In this document: piece after piece, positions 49,756-62,280 of the stretch
How positions within the stretch are numbered: the stretch's first letter is position 1
Layout of the letters: the number at the start of each line of letters is the position of its first letter
NCBI GenBank assembly: GCA_013397455.1
Contig: VYZB01000036.1
Location: 3,380,954 to 3,444,953 of the forward strand
DNA from: Crotophaga sulcirostris
Lineage: Eukaryota; Chordata; Aves; Cuculiformes; Crotophagidae
Length of the DNA stretch: 64,000 bases
Direction: 5' to 3'
Position numbers and translations under genes: made by a program
Notes under the pieces: model-generated
What the model saw: only the letters and a program-made list of their open reading frames with translations
Told to the model about the DNA's origin: nothing
The model's database searches: none

Positions 49756-52700
49756 ATTAGATCAACAGGAATAGTCACTGAAAAAAAGAGTTATTTTCAT
49801 TGTATATGTAACAATTCCATTTCTAATTGCATTGATAATGGGTTTAATAGCCTTCCCAAACAAAAGAAAGTCAATGAAAAGGATTCTTTATAATGGTGCA
49901 AAAAAATTCACTAGGATAACTATGATCCTTGGGTTATTAACAAGGATAAGCAATCTTTGTGCAGATGTATGAACCTAATTTACTTTGTATATAGGCATAA
50001 GATTTACAGCAATCTGCTTTTCACACACACTTTGGAATTTTATAAAGTTGTAAAAACAATAACATCATGCAAGACAGCAGAGAATATAGGTCCTATATGT
50101 ACAGTGGAAAACATTATGAATTTTGGATAAGGGTAAATATGAAGTATTTCTTTGACAGAAATAATGAAAAGGAGTTTGATGAAGAATCCTGCCAATTGTC
50201 ATCTGCTAATGAATAGCAACTATTAGAAATATTAATTATAATGAAATTATCTTTTCTCAACATTGCTGTTTTTTATGTTATAGTTCCAGAATGTTCCTGA
50301 GCTACCCACACATCTTCACATGCTTTGGGGCTCATATCACATTATTTTTGTTAAAAAATATTAAATTATTAAACGTAGAGATTGCCATGAAAATTGGCAG
50401 CCTATCACTCAGGATAAAAATTCAGATCTAGTTTTACACAAACCACTTATGTTCCAGGATTCCTCTTAAATTTCAGTTAACTTAATTTTGCAATTACAAC
50501 ACACTTCCACAGCATTTCTACTTTTTCTTCTGTGCTCCCTGGCAAAACACAAATATATAATAACTTCAACCTTCAAATAATTTGACTGGCATTTTTACTA
50601 GGTCTTGAAGCACTAAGTAACAAATTAGAACTATTACGGTCAGGCCAACTAAAAACACAAATTCCATTCGGGGTTCTTCTCCTCAACAATACGCTGTTAG
50701 CAATTTTTTCCTAATTAAAGGGTCTCAGCTGACCTAGTACTTCAGGAAACACACCATGGAGATTTTTATATTTTTGGAACCTTAGTACAGCAAATAAATT
50801 TACCAGTAGGAACAAATTGATTAGTAACAGAACCTACGACCATCTCAAAGTCCTTGTGTTCCAAACAGAGAAAACTAAAAGGCTGAAACAAACCTTCTGG
50901 TGAAAGTATTTCTGGCTACATGTCAAATCAAATACAACCTTCAAAGTAGTGACAAGGTTGCAACAAAATCCTGTTCAAGATTTTCCAATGGCTGCTGTTT
51001 GGCAATAGCAAAATAAACCCCAACTACAAGTTGCCTCAAATACCTAATCAATCCATGCCAACTTTAATATTTTTATGGTTTCTGTTTGTTTGTTGCATTA
51101 ACTATAATGGCAAAACCTCTGTATTGCAATGCTGCTAGAAACTTTGTTTTAACTGATCCATACTACAGATAAAACTAGAAAAATCAAGGTGAGTCAGTGC
51201 TTGTTTTAAACACTATGTTGAAGATGAACATAAACAAATTACAAAAACTGCTGAAAAAGTTGTATGTGGCTCAACACTCACAAAAGGACCTGTTGTAAAT
51301 AATAATTTTCTTCCTGGAAAATACATTAATATATTGACTCGTTCAGGAGTTTTTACAAATTTCCTTGCAAGGTAATTTTCTGAACAAATAGAAGATACAA
51401 TGGCTTAAAAATGAGCCATGAAATATGCATTTTATAAGTGCAAGTTCAGTAATGCTTCCTCATGTTGTAGGTCTTTTCAGGAATCTCATTCACGTCATTT
51501 AAATACCAAGCAGTAGTTCCCAAGTCTGTATATAATTTGAACACAGACAAGGTGCTTCCCTCATGCTTAAGCCACATGATATGCAGGTGGCTGGGAAGGT
51601 CTGAAAAAAACCAGAGAGACAACACTGTAACACCTGGAAATAGAGCAACAAGGGCCTTGGAGAGCCGGTGTCATCTCTTACCTACGAGCCATTTTTGGAG
51701 GTTCCCCTCCTCTTGATTGTGTGTGGATCTATCTTTTGTGTTTCAGCCACATTAGGATTTTCCTGTGCAGCTCAAACAGCAAGCAAAATGGCATATCCTT
51801 CCTCAAAATAGTCTCCTCTTAACCCCAAACTCTTTTAAGTTATGTTTCATTTCAGGTCTTAAGGAAGGTCAACAGTAGACTGTTAGCCAATTTTACTTTG
51901 CACTATGCTGTGTGAGTAATTATGTTGCTGCACGACGTATTTATCCTAGTAAAGAAATTACTAATTGCCAGAAAGATTTAATTGCACTTCTTTTAAATCA
52001 ATATAACATATTTAAATCATTTCTATTATCTCTACCTCATGGAATTCTTTAACTTTCAATCTATTTTGTTAGCTTTTTCAATTAGGTTAGCAGAGCTAAT
52101 CAATAAATCAGTTTTCACATATAAAGCCAGCAAAGCAGGGCCTTCTAAATTATACTGCTAACTGAAGAACAGCCCTTTTCAGCTCATTAGACTCATTATA
52201 GAAAATTATACTTGATTCATGGGCTTTATAAAATTTTTCTCAGATGACAGACTTTTCCTCTCTATCAAATTTAGCTTAATAGTAGGTTATTTAGAGATAA
52301 GTAAGGAAACAATCTCCAGCTTTCCATCGAAGACTGATAAGCTAATTTGTTTCACTTAGCTCTGAGTGTGCTGAGAATGTCTTCACACTTTCTAAGGACC
52401 TGGAATGTGCTATGTAAGCCTAGTCCTACAACTCTAGCACTAGCCCTGAGGGAGCACAGAAAACACACTGCATGCAACTGTACAGGGGGATATGGAGCAG
52501 TTCCTCTAGTCATTGACCCTTCTTCCTGTTTTTAGATTCATTGTCCCCTGATAAGGAAGGAAGCTAATTACTTTGCTCAGAAACACTGGATAGTCTTTGT
52601 CCATTCATTCCTTGTCCTGTACATCTGGGTAAGCACCAAGGAGACGCTAGTCCTAAACACTGCAGTTATTTTTACTTTTTCCCCATTGTAGTTTTATTGC

Positions 52701-52809
52701 CTTAGTAACTTGCAAATCATTTCATGTCCTACAGCTATCCCGCACAGTATGGTATGTACACATCCATGAGGCAAGAACATTTCTCACCATAAAATGATTG
52801 TTCTGATAG

Positions 52810-52870
52810 AATTTTCCATTTGTAAAAATACCAAGCTCAGGAAGGATACATAATTTCCCAAAGAAGGAAG
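52810..52870 (-). repeat. Possible antisense MIR-like remnant
   Basis: ATTTTCCATTTGTAAAAATA, then AAGCTCAGGAAGGATACATAA and TTTCCCAAAG follow the order of the reverse complement of the MIR core ('ccattttacagatgagg', 'aactgaggcacagagagg', 'taacttgcccaagg'). It is strongly decayed, and the resemblance may be chance. Confidence 0.33.
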
Positions 52871-54887
52871 CCTTTTTCTTTAATAGAATTTCAGAAAATG
52901 GCTCTAATTCTCCTGAAGGCAGGTCATTTCATCTAACTAACTGTTACTGTGGAGCTGTAGAAAAGCAAGTATTTCTGGGTAACTTGACCAGAGGGAAAAC
53001 AATTAGGCTACATTACTGAACTGTAGTAATATGTTTTCTTGGCAGCAGGCATGCCTCTGTGGTTGCTACCACATATAATGTACCCTCTTTAAAGACTAGA
53101 AGCTGGAAAAACAAACAATTCAGAAGTGTACAGTACAGAGTCCTACACACTGAATACATATTAGAAAACTATATTTCGGTTGTGGATTCATAAGCTTGTT
53201 TTTACCTCATTTCACACGTACTCAGACTTGCTGGTTCAAATACTCTATTTTAGATTAAGAGAAAAACTGGTTCATTTTTCAAAGCTCAGCTAAATCATTA
53301 CTGAATTCCCCTAATTCATTGGCAAGATGATGGAAAAAGAAGCAGCAAGGAAGCATGATGAAAAGACCAGTGAATAAACCCAGTTATTATGGATATACAA
53401 GACACACTCATGTAGTTTATAAATACCTCTTCTATGCTTAAATGCATATGCAATACTACTAGAACTGTATTAAGACATCCACTGCTCAGAGTTTAGAAAA
53501 AGTACCTTCAAGATTACCTGTGCAATTTTAGTTCAGCCTTCTTGTATATTTACATTAGGACTTTAATTTTAATTACATGACTATGTACTCTTGTTTTTCA
53601 GGGCCCTTTATTGTGTTTTAGGTTAATCCAGTGTAGTTATCAGGGGAAAAAGTCCAATATACCAGACTTTATCTACTACCAAGACTCCCTACTCTACACA
53701 TAGGCAGAACGTTAATTTTAAGGTTAGTAATTCTTATGGTGTTTGATACTAGAGATTAATACTTGAACACTTCATCAACGTTCCTGAATTCTTTTCTGCA
53801 ACACCCCTATTAATCAAGGGCATTGTGACCTCCAATTTGCAAATGGGAGTGCAGGACAGAGGAGAAGGTTTAGATGTTTGATGGTCAGAGTATCCATGTA
53901 CTTTAAGATGTCTCCTTGGAACATTTATTTAACTTTCCTGAGAAGCTGATGTTATACAGCTCTTCACGTTTTTCAGGTTCAGGTTCCAGTACGTTCAGTT
54001 GCAGTTCTGAGAGAAGAGGTTTTCTCATAGGTGTTTATGTCTCATGCTGGACAGGTAGGACATGAGGGCATGAAATTAGCGATGACCTCAGAAAAGTCTG
54101 GTTTGCATGACTTACTTAAAATCACGTAGATGGGAAGAGGGAGGGAAGGAATGAAATTCCTCAGAATTGTATTCAAATATCTCAACAAGGAAATCCTCCC
54201 TTTTCTTTTGATGTCTCATTTTAGTTACAAACAACCTCTTAATAATAAGATGTGATTTACTCTTTGAATATGTCTCATGCACAGAATGCACTAAGATTCC
54301 TGTGGAAATGATCATATCACTAAAGACTATATCATAATGAATATGTGTAAGGAGGATGAATTAATACTACTTGAAAAATTTTATCATGGAATTTTGTAAC
54401 TTCTGAGTCCTTTAAGTTTTGTGTTTGTTTTCTTTCTTATATGTAGGTACGTATCTGCGTATAACTGTTGTGTGTGTATACATGATTTCTTTTCAGCTGT
54501 AACCTGAAAGAATAAACACCATAACTCAGCATGTCGCAGTGCCTCCCCTAGGTGTCCTGAGCAAAAGGAACAACTAAGAGATAACAATTATAGGGTTTTA
54601 TGCTTTGTGCACAGGAAATAAATGAAAACTTGGTGTTTCTCACATAAAATGTTTTTATCAGCAGACAGAAGAAGTTTGCTCATGGAAGAAATTGTGAATT
54701 AAAAAACTCAAGGATCCATCCTGGACCTCAGTAGGAACTTCTGTTCACACCTACCTTGAGTCATTTTGTTTTGTACTCTCTACTCATCCTATTACCATTT
54801 CCTGGACGCTCATTCCCTCCCTCTTTACTCAGTCTTAGTCTCAAAATAGCAGGTTTGATATACCTCTGAGATTTTTGAAACTAGTAA

Positions 54888-54920
54888 AACACAACACATA
54901 CACACACACCCCCCACACTC
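54888..54920 (+). repeat. (CA)n-type low-complexity repeat
   Basis: ACACAACACATACACACACA followed by CCCCCCACACTC: an impure CA repeat with a C run. Confidence 0.75.
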
Positions 54921-57654
54921 CTCTGTTTTGCTATTCCTACCATCTCCTCTTCACAGACTAGTTTTGCCGTGAGTTCCCACAATACTTGGCATGTTCCATT
55001 CTACCTAAGATTCCCAAACTATTCCACTTCCAATCTGCTGCGTTATGTTCCAGTTTTTTAATCTCTGTGGTCATTCTTTTTCCAGCCAACGAGATGCCAT
55101 TTCCTCTGCTGCTTCCTTGAATCATGTTATTTTTCTTGTCAGACCAACCTAAATCTATTCTTTGTGGCTTCATTAGCTCATGGATGCAATCACCCACACA
55201 CCAGACTCCAGTCTCACACTCCACAACAAGTCTCGTTCAGCTTTGTTTCCCTCAGGCATCCAGTCTTACGCTTGATTAGCCCAATTTTCTGTTTTCTGAC
55301 TGTCAATTGTATTTCTGCTCCTCCCCACTCTTATTGTCACTTGTATTTATTCATTAATGCAATTTTATTCCTCCCTCACTCTCCTGCCTTGTGTTTCTCT
55401 TTATACTGTTTGGGTAAGAGCCTGAGAGAGGGCCAGGAGCAGATTATTCAGACTACAGGATGGGCAGGTTCACTGCCTGTGGTTGTGGTGGTAGGCTTGG
55501 TGTTCCTGTTCGGACATTCACACAGGTATGATTGTATACAAGTTTTCTAGAGTATTAGTCAAAGCAGGTCCTACAGAAGACAGATGCAAAAAGCAGATGT
55601 ACTGTCCACATAAGAGCATTCTTACAAGGTTAAAAAGTCTGATTAAAGGTGAATTGTCTTGCTAAATAGCAAAGGGCAAAAGAAAGGAAGGAAAGAAGAC
55701 ATATTTACGGATAATGGGTTCTTCCTGTGCGGTATGATAGATAAGGTATGCAAAAATCCACATCAGGATGCTAGTACAATGGAATATATAAGGATCTTGA
55801 CCTGTATTATTATCTTGACCTCTATAAAAAAAAAAAGATAGTAAAAAAACTTGGAAGTTTTTGCTGGTGTCAGAAATCCTTTGTGGTGTGCCAATACACA
55901 GCAGGAACATACACGAGTTAGCATATGTCTGTAAGAGTGTGAGGGTGTTAGAGCTCTATCCTAAATGTTGGACTTAGTCCATGATCATTCTCTGAAAGAA
56001 AATAGTGCTGCAGTCCCTGGGCACTAGATTTGCCAGCCCCAAGGTCTCTAAGATTACAAGTTTCAAAAAGACTGAAATAGCAAATGCTAAGCAAACAAGC
56101 CCAAGCTCAGATAAAAGCAGCTGTTGCATTTAATGACTTTTTCTGACTTTTCACATTTGACTTGTTAACTCCAGACAGACTTAAAACCCAGACAAATCTG
56201 TGCAGTCTTTCCTGAGGCTGGCAAAAGGCACATCCCTGATAAAAAGAATTTTTCCTTTTCCTTCACATAATTTTTACTTTCTTTCAAAGGAAAGATTTCT
56301 CTTGTTTAATATGAACAAAGGAATCTAATTTTCTCAGGCTTCGTTTTCAGAAATATCCAAATAATTTTGACTTGAATTAAAATATATATAAAAATAATGT
56401 AATTCTACCTAAGAAAAGCATCCAGTTTTTGAAATGTCAACCCAATTATTTAAAATACAATAAAATTATAGGTGGCAGAATACAGCATCTTATAATGGGA
56501 ACCTTAAAAGAAAACACTGTTACCACTTCCATCTCTAACACTGAAACTAATTTAGAGTGCTATTTTCCTAGAGGTTGTTTTACTTGTTTTGGAATTGTTT
56601 TTACTTTGTTTGGTTTTCTAGTTTTTATCACCACTCAAGGAAAACAACAGTAAACAAATGGAAAACAACTCACTGCTTAAATTCAGATTACAAGGGAGAA
56701 AAACTGTTGCAAACTGGACCACAATTAGTGAAATCTGATCTGAAGAAATATCCAACAATAATAATTGCCTGTCTGCCTAGCTACAGAGGGATCACTCTTC
56801 ACAGAACAGATTATTCTTGGGACTCTCTTCTACTGAATCAACCCACCTGAAAATTCAACAGTAGAAAGCATCTCCAGCATCAGCAAATTCACCTTTTTAA
56901 AAATGGATATTCAATACAAACTTTTTGATTTTTCAGATTAAAATGTGGAAGCTTTTCCAGATCGCAGACATTACGTGAAATGTTTGAGGATGGAGGGGGT
57001 AGAGACAAGCTTTCAATTTCTTTGTTTTCTCTTCTGAAATACTTAAAGATAATTCTAAATGCTTTCAGAATCTTTTTCAATAATCCTATTCCTAAGATAT
57101 TGTCTACAATGAGATCTACTGAATGGCATACTCTACTCCTTTCATAGACTCCTGTACAAGTTTCCTATTGTGCCTCATTCCAATGCAACTTGTATTCCAG
57201 CAAATACACAGCTGTAAATCTCCTGTAAAACTTTTCAAAACACTGTCTTGCCAGCATGCTGTTTCCATTATCATACTCCTTTTCAAACCTTGACATGGCC
57301 TGGGTTACAGGACCTGGTCAAACTTTAACAGCTGGATGTAAAACAGCTCCACAAGAGAGTGGAAAATCAAACAGTAGGAAAGATCTGAGGAATGCTGGGA
57401 AGATACAGGTGGCAGAGCTCTCACAAGCTGATAACCTTGGAAGAATCTTTACACTTTATCTGTCTAAAACCTCTTTTATCAGTTTTGCTCAGGGATGAAA
57501 CACTTTGTTTTGGAAAAATGAAATAAATATGAGATGGAAAATAAACCAATGTAATTTGGAAGATTGAGACGGATTTAAATGCTAGACGTTTTGTCTGCCT
57601 AATTTAAATACCTGCTTTCCCTCTCAAAATATATAAGTGTGGATACACATGAAC

Positions 57655-57674
57655 ATATATACATATATATATAT
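57655..57674. repeat. (TA)n microsatellite
   Basis: ATATATACATATATATATAT: alternating T and A with one C interruption. Confidence 0.85.
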
Positions 57675-59685
57675 GCAGGTATTGTTTTGTTTATGCAAAC
57701 CCTGATTTGCACAATGATAGCATAGTCAATTATTTCTACTGAAAAGTGTTTGAATTCTTTCTCTCAATTTTGACTATTTGCATGTGATCTCAAACCTCAC
57801 AATATTTAATCTAGTTATCCTCAAAACACACCTTAAAGAGTGGGATGGTTCCTGTGGCTGCAGAACTAAAGTAAGGAGAGTCACAGTAAGAGATTTACAA
57901 CATTATGTCTCAGATGAAATAGGAACTGAAAGAGGATGAGCAAGATCTTAAAACATTTCCTGTCTTTTGATATTAAAATACAGGCACAATGAAATGTACT
58001 TCTTCACTTAAATAACTATACATTTAATATCAAAATGGATATTCTATAAATTAAAAATCCTACAATATTTTTGTTCTTTTGAAGTCAAAATTTGGACAGA
58101 TTTTTTCCCCGTTGTATTCTCAGATAGTCAAGCTCCTTCCAAATTCTGCTCCTCATCACTTACGTGCAAGTTGATTATTTTAAAACCTGGTCTCACTGTA
58201 TCTGTGAAAATCCATACCAATTACACTTTTTAAATTGCATTTCACTGACACTGAGAACATCAGTTAAAAAAATTTAACCTGGTTATTGCTGAAAAGGGCA
58301 ACAGCAACAGCAAAAGTAGGAATAAAAGGGAAATGAGGATGATAGGGAGTTTAAAAATAAATTCCCAAATGTACACTTGCTTTATATATCCTTTCCTGTA
58401 ATGACTGCAGGTTTTAAACACCTTATATCAGAGATTATAGATGTTGCCCATTGTTACCTTTTTAAAAGCTCCAGAGGCTTATATCTCATCTAAGTTCTGG
58501 ACATTTGTGTTTTGTATTACTAGCAGGCACTTATGAGCATCCTTCTATTCTGTCATAAGGGACTATGTTCTAAACGGCTCTATCTGAGAACATTTCCAAC
58601 ATTGTTTCAGTAATTGCCTGGGAACTCTTTACCTAGACTTCAGGCTTTTCACCTCATTTTTTCACCAGAGGGGAACTCAAATATAACCAGTCAAAAAGAA
58701 CCACGGCCTTCATAGAGACTGGGACCTAAACGTCCCTAGAGAGAAACCAGCCTGAAAATTAAAGTCTTTTGCTAACAGATGGTCTTTCATGTGATAGATG
58801 AAACATATGTATAAAGGAAGATGGAGAAGCTTTAAAAGCTGCTGCCTCTGTTGAATTATTTCTGAGGTACATAGAACATTTCATTTTGCATTGCTCTCAA
58901 AAGTATTAAAACACTTATGGAAATAAAAAAAAAGAAAGAAAAAAATACCATTGAACTTTGTTCTGCTTTTCTTTGACTTGTATATCTGTCACAATCCAAT
59001 TTACCTGCACTTTTAATCTGTTAAAAAAATATATTGTTACGTTCTCTGCATATTTTTAGCACTTGCCTCCCAGTGTAAGATCTTTACACAGAAGTCATTG
59101 GATGCTTTCTATTTATTTTATTTTGAATGAGTCAGCTCAAGAAGGCCTTTTTTTTCCATCCTATATAGATCAGACTCGTTAATCTCAGCCAACTGCTCAA
59201 CAACCCAAAGGCCCAAAGTGAGGTTATCCATCTTAAGCGAAGTTATGCATATATGTCTGCTGTCACCTGTCTTGTTCAGTGTGTACATGAGGTTGCCTGG
59301 GTAATTAGAATGAAAATCTGTGCGGCACTGACATAACACACAGATCAGTGTTTCTTTCTCAGCAAACCAGCAAACCCAGATGGCACAATGTCTTTGCCTT
59401 CACAGTGTCTGGGTGCGATTGAAACTTGGCACTTAGTTAACACAAAAGAGAGATTATAGAGGAAGACAGGAGGGGGAGGAGGTGGGTAGCAAAAAAGAAT
59501 GGCAGGAGTTGGTTTTGTTCCTATAACCATAACTATAGTTCAATAACTATATCTTTATCAAATAAGTTCATGGTATAGAGCTGTGTTATGCAAATAATTG
59601 TTCTTGGTTTGTCTAGCATCATCTTGGGTCAAAACCACTGCTTTATACAGCCAAGATTTTTTGGAAGATAGAAAAAAAACCACGA

Positions 59686-59722
59686 CAAAACAAACAAACA
59701 AACAAACAAAAACACAAACTAA
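59686..59722 (+). repeat. (AAAC)n microsatellite
   Basis: Five to six units of CAAA with minor interruptions, preceded by a short A run. Read as antisense protein it produces alternating Val/Cys/Phe, which explains a 62-codon minus frame there. Confidence 0.88.
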
Positions 59723-61914
59723 CAAAAAAAGCTTGCTTTTGTACATGCTTCAGGATTCAGCTCAACATGCTAATTCAAACCTGTACATACTGGGATTGTA
59801 GTCACATGAGAGACAACCCTTTCCTGCATGTGTTAGGGTAGTAGTTCAGTTTAGATGTATCACTTCTAAGTATGATGTCTAGATATCAAACGAGCAAGTA
59901 CATCTTGTCACATCTCAAGTATTGAGGTGATGGACAGCAGACAATCTGCGTTGCACCTTTAATATAGTTCATTATGAATTTTATAGTGGATACGGTTTTG
60001 TTCGATGTAAGCAAATTCTTTTGATTCTGAACTGAAAATAACCCATGTATATGTACCCTTATCTCATACAGAGTGATTTTGGAGAAATATGCTATCTAAG
60101 AAAAAGTGAGCTCATTACTCTGGTCATTCTGAAGTAACTAAAACCAGAGAAACTTCGGTTATCTTGTCAAGGCGTTTGAACTGTTAATCTTTCTTCCCAG
60201 CACACTTACTCATTCAGACTTGACACTGTTGTTATGGCATCACATGGCTTGTATGCTGCTATCTTGGGACTGTTACAAGCACACAGACTCCAGTCTGTTC
60301 ATATTCTAGTGTTTAGAAGTATTCTGTGTGAACTATTAGCGTGTGACATAGTCCATATCACTCTCATGCCTATGTATCAGTGGACAGTTTTCATATGTAT
60401 CTCAAAGAAAAAGTCCTCAGTGAAAGGAGTCCGAGACTAGACATTTCTGAAAAATTCAGTTTAGTTTACTGCAACACTTTTTCCTGCACAAATTATGAAC
60501 CGGTCTTGAATCTCACCAATTCATATTCGACAAAATCTGTGCAGTTGAGATTTATAGAAAAGAATAACAGCAAAAATAGGAGAAGTGTGTTGATGCTATC
60601 ATTCTTTACTTGAAATAGTTAAAAGAACTCTGTAGAATAACCCAAGATGGAGGAGTAAAACGAATATATATCAGTACATATGCCTTTTCTAGTTTTTTTC
60701 CACACTACTTTTCAGGTTAATTATCTCTCTCCTAGATGTTTAGTGAACAAAAAGGGATAAACATCTACATCAGCAATATTGTTTTCTGCTTTCTATGACT
60801 TTTAGCTAAATGTGTATTTATTATGTAGAAGCAGCAGAGCATGTTAATTACTCTTGGAAAAGATGACATTCAGTAAACAAGAAAAAGATGTGGATAATGA
60901 TGTGTAGATATCTTATTAATACTGTCCCCACAAGAATGCACAAGCTGTATTTCTCATAGTCGTATGTGAAAGTTGCTGTTGGTGAGCACAAATCTGAGAT
61001 ACAGAGTACTTTCAATTTCAATAATTGACCACAAGGTCTACTTCTTCAGTTCCTCATGGGAGCTCATGAGGACACCCATCTGGCACAATGTTAATTATAT
61101 TTGTTCTGACACACAGCAGTACACCAACTATTTCCGTTGGCAGATTACTCTCTATTACCCTATATAAAAATTGCTGACATCTTCAAAATGCTAATGAGAG
61201 GTATATCAGTTTTTATAAGAGCTTGGATGGCTTCCAAATATTTTCAAATGTACTCACAAGATTGTGAAATATACTTAGTATATGATTATAAATGCAGTAT
61301 GCTAGCTTTGTTGTTTCATGCCTTGTAATCCACACTGAAAGAGATTAAATATAAGTGGACGAACAAATGCCTCTAAAATATTGGTTTATTTTTACTTCTT
61401 TTGCCTAATCTCTTGGTTTGCTTTAAAGGTTTCTTACACCCAAACTGAACAAAATATAATATCTTTCCAGTAGCCACGTCAATTTGCACCACTGAAAAGT
61501 TTGGCCCACTGCATTTTGGGCCAGAAAATGAAATTATGATTGGATTACAGAAATAAATCTCTAAACCAATTGGAATGGGGAAATAATTTTTCTTTCTTAT
61601 TACACTGTGATGAGAATGCTTTAAAATTATGTCTCTACCTATTCTTTTTAAAGCATTTTCCTAACATAATAACTCCAATTTAAGGGTAATCCGGTCTTAT
61701 CACAAGCTTTATCACAACGGAGACGCCAATATTCCAAGCTGAGTATAAGGAGACAACACACATGATCTATACTGAGTATATTTACCTTCCAAGGTAGGAA
61801 AGTAGATGTGTAGACTCTGAATTAGAGCTGTGATATGCTATTCCTAGAACAAAATTATCTACAGACACAAAAAAGTCACAACTTTCTTCTTTATTCATTC
61901 TACTCTGACTGAAG

Positions 61915-62280
61915 ATAAAAAAAAAAAAGAAGAAAATGAAGTGAAACAAAGCAAAGTGAGGAGGGACAGGAGAAAGAAAGAGGGAAGGAAGGAGTGGTGG
62001 TGTCGGCGACCCTTGAAGTGTTTAAGGGTAGATTGGATGAGGCACTGAGTGCCATGGTTTAGGTGATGAGGTGGTGTTAGTGTTGGCTTATAGGTTGGAC
62101 TTGATGATCTTGGAGGTCTCTTCCAACCTGGTTATACTGTGAAACTGTGAAACTGTGAGTGAAGGCTGGAAGGTACAAAGACAGGAGAGAAGACAGGGAG
62201 GAGGGAAGGAAGGAAGGCAGGAAGAGGTGAAGGTAGGAAGGAAACAGGAAAGGAAGACTAAGAAGAGGGCAGAGAGAATA
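61915..62280 (+). repeat. Purine-rich GGAA-type tract split by a CR1
   Basis: From an A run at about 61920 through AAGAGGGAAGGAAGGAG (61977-61993), and again from about 62159 to 62280 (GGGAAGGAAGGAAGGCAGGA and relatives), the + strand is almost only A and G with repeated GGAA units. A CR1 3' end occupies 61994-62158 between the two halves. The minus strand reads as a Leu/Pro/Ser-rich 70-codon frame (62077-62289), which is a composition artefact. Confidence 0.85.
61994..62158 (+). mobile_element. CR1 LINE 3' end, short copy
   Basis: GTGGTGGTGTCGGCGACC, GAGGCACTGAGTGCCATGG, GGTTGGACTTGATGATCTTG and CTCTTCCAACCTGG mark the 3' untranslated end of CR1. It ends in three 8-bp tail units (ATACTGTG, AAACTGTG, AAACTGTG) at 62134-62157. 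The body aligns throughout with the 3' end of the antisense copy at 44265 and shares the diagnostic GAGTGCCATGGTTTAG block. This is an extreme 5' truncation of only 165 bp. Confidence 0.94.

Larger units (their letters stand above)
45326..52809. other. Noncoding DNA, no gene recognised
   Basis: AT-rich sequence with few open frames. An 84-codon frame at 45634-45888 (Lys/Cys-containing C-terminus) has no recognised domain. Between 48.7 and 52.3 kb no ATG frame of notable length exists on either strand. A TAAT-rich segment at 51940-52230 is discussed as a possible regulatory element. Confidence 0.6.
52871..61914. other. Noncoding DNA, no gene recognised
   Basis: Nine kilobases without a recognised gene. 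The 128-codon frame at 55164-55550 on + is the longest in the window outside CR1. It sits in a C/T-rich zone, is Leu/Ser/His/Pro-rich with a hydrophobic run near residues 104-117, and has no recognised domain, so it is not called a gene. Several microsatellites are listed separately. Confidence 0.6.

Noticed and set aside
55164..55550. 128-codon frame on +, the longest outside CR1, with a hydrophobic Val-rich run near its C-terminus.
   Set aside because: It lies in C/T-rich sequence that is depleted of stops by composition. It has no recognisable domain and no supporting splice or promoter context.
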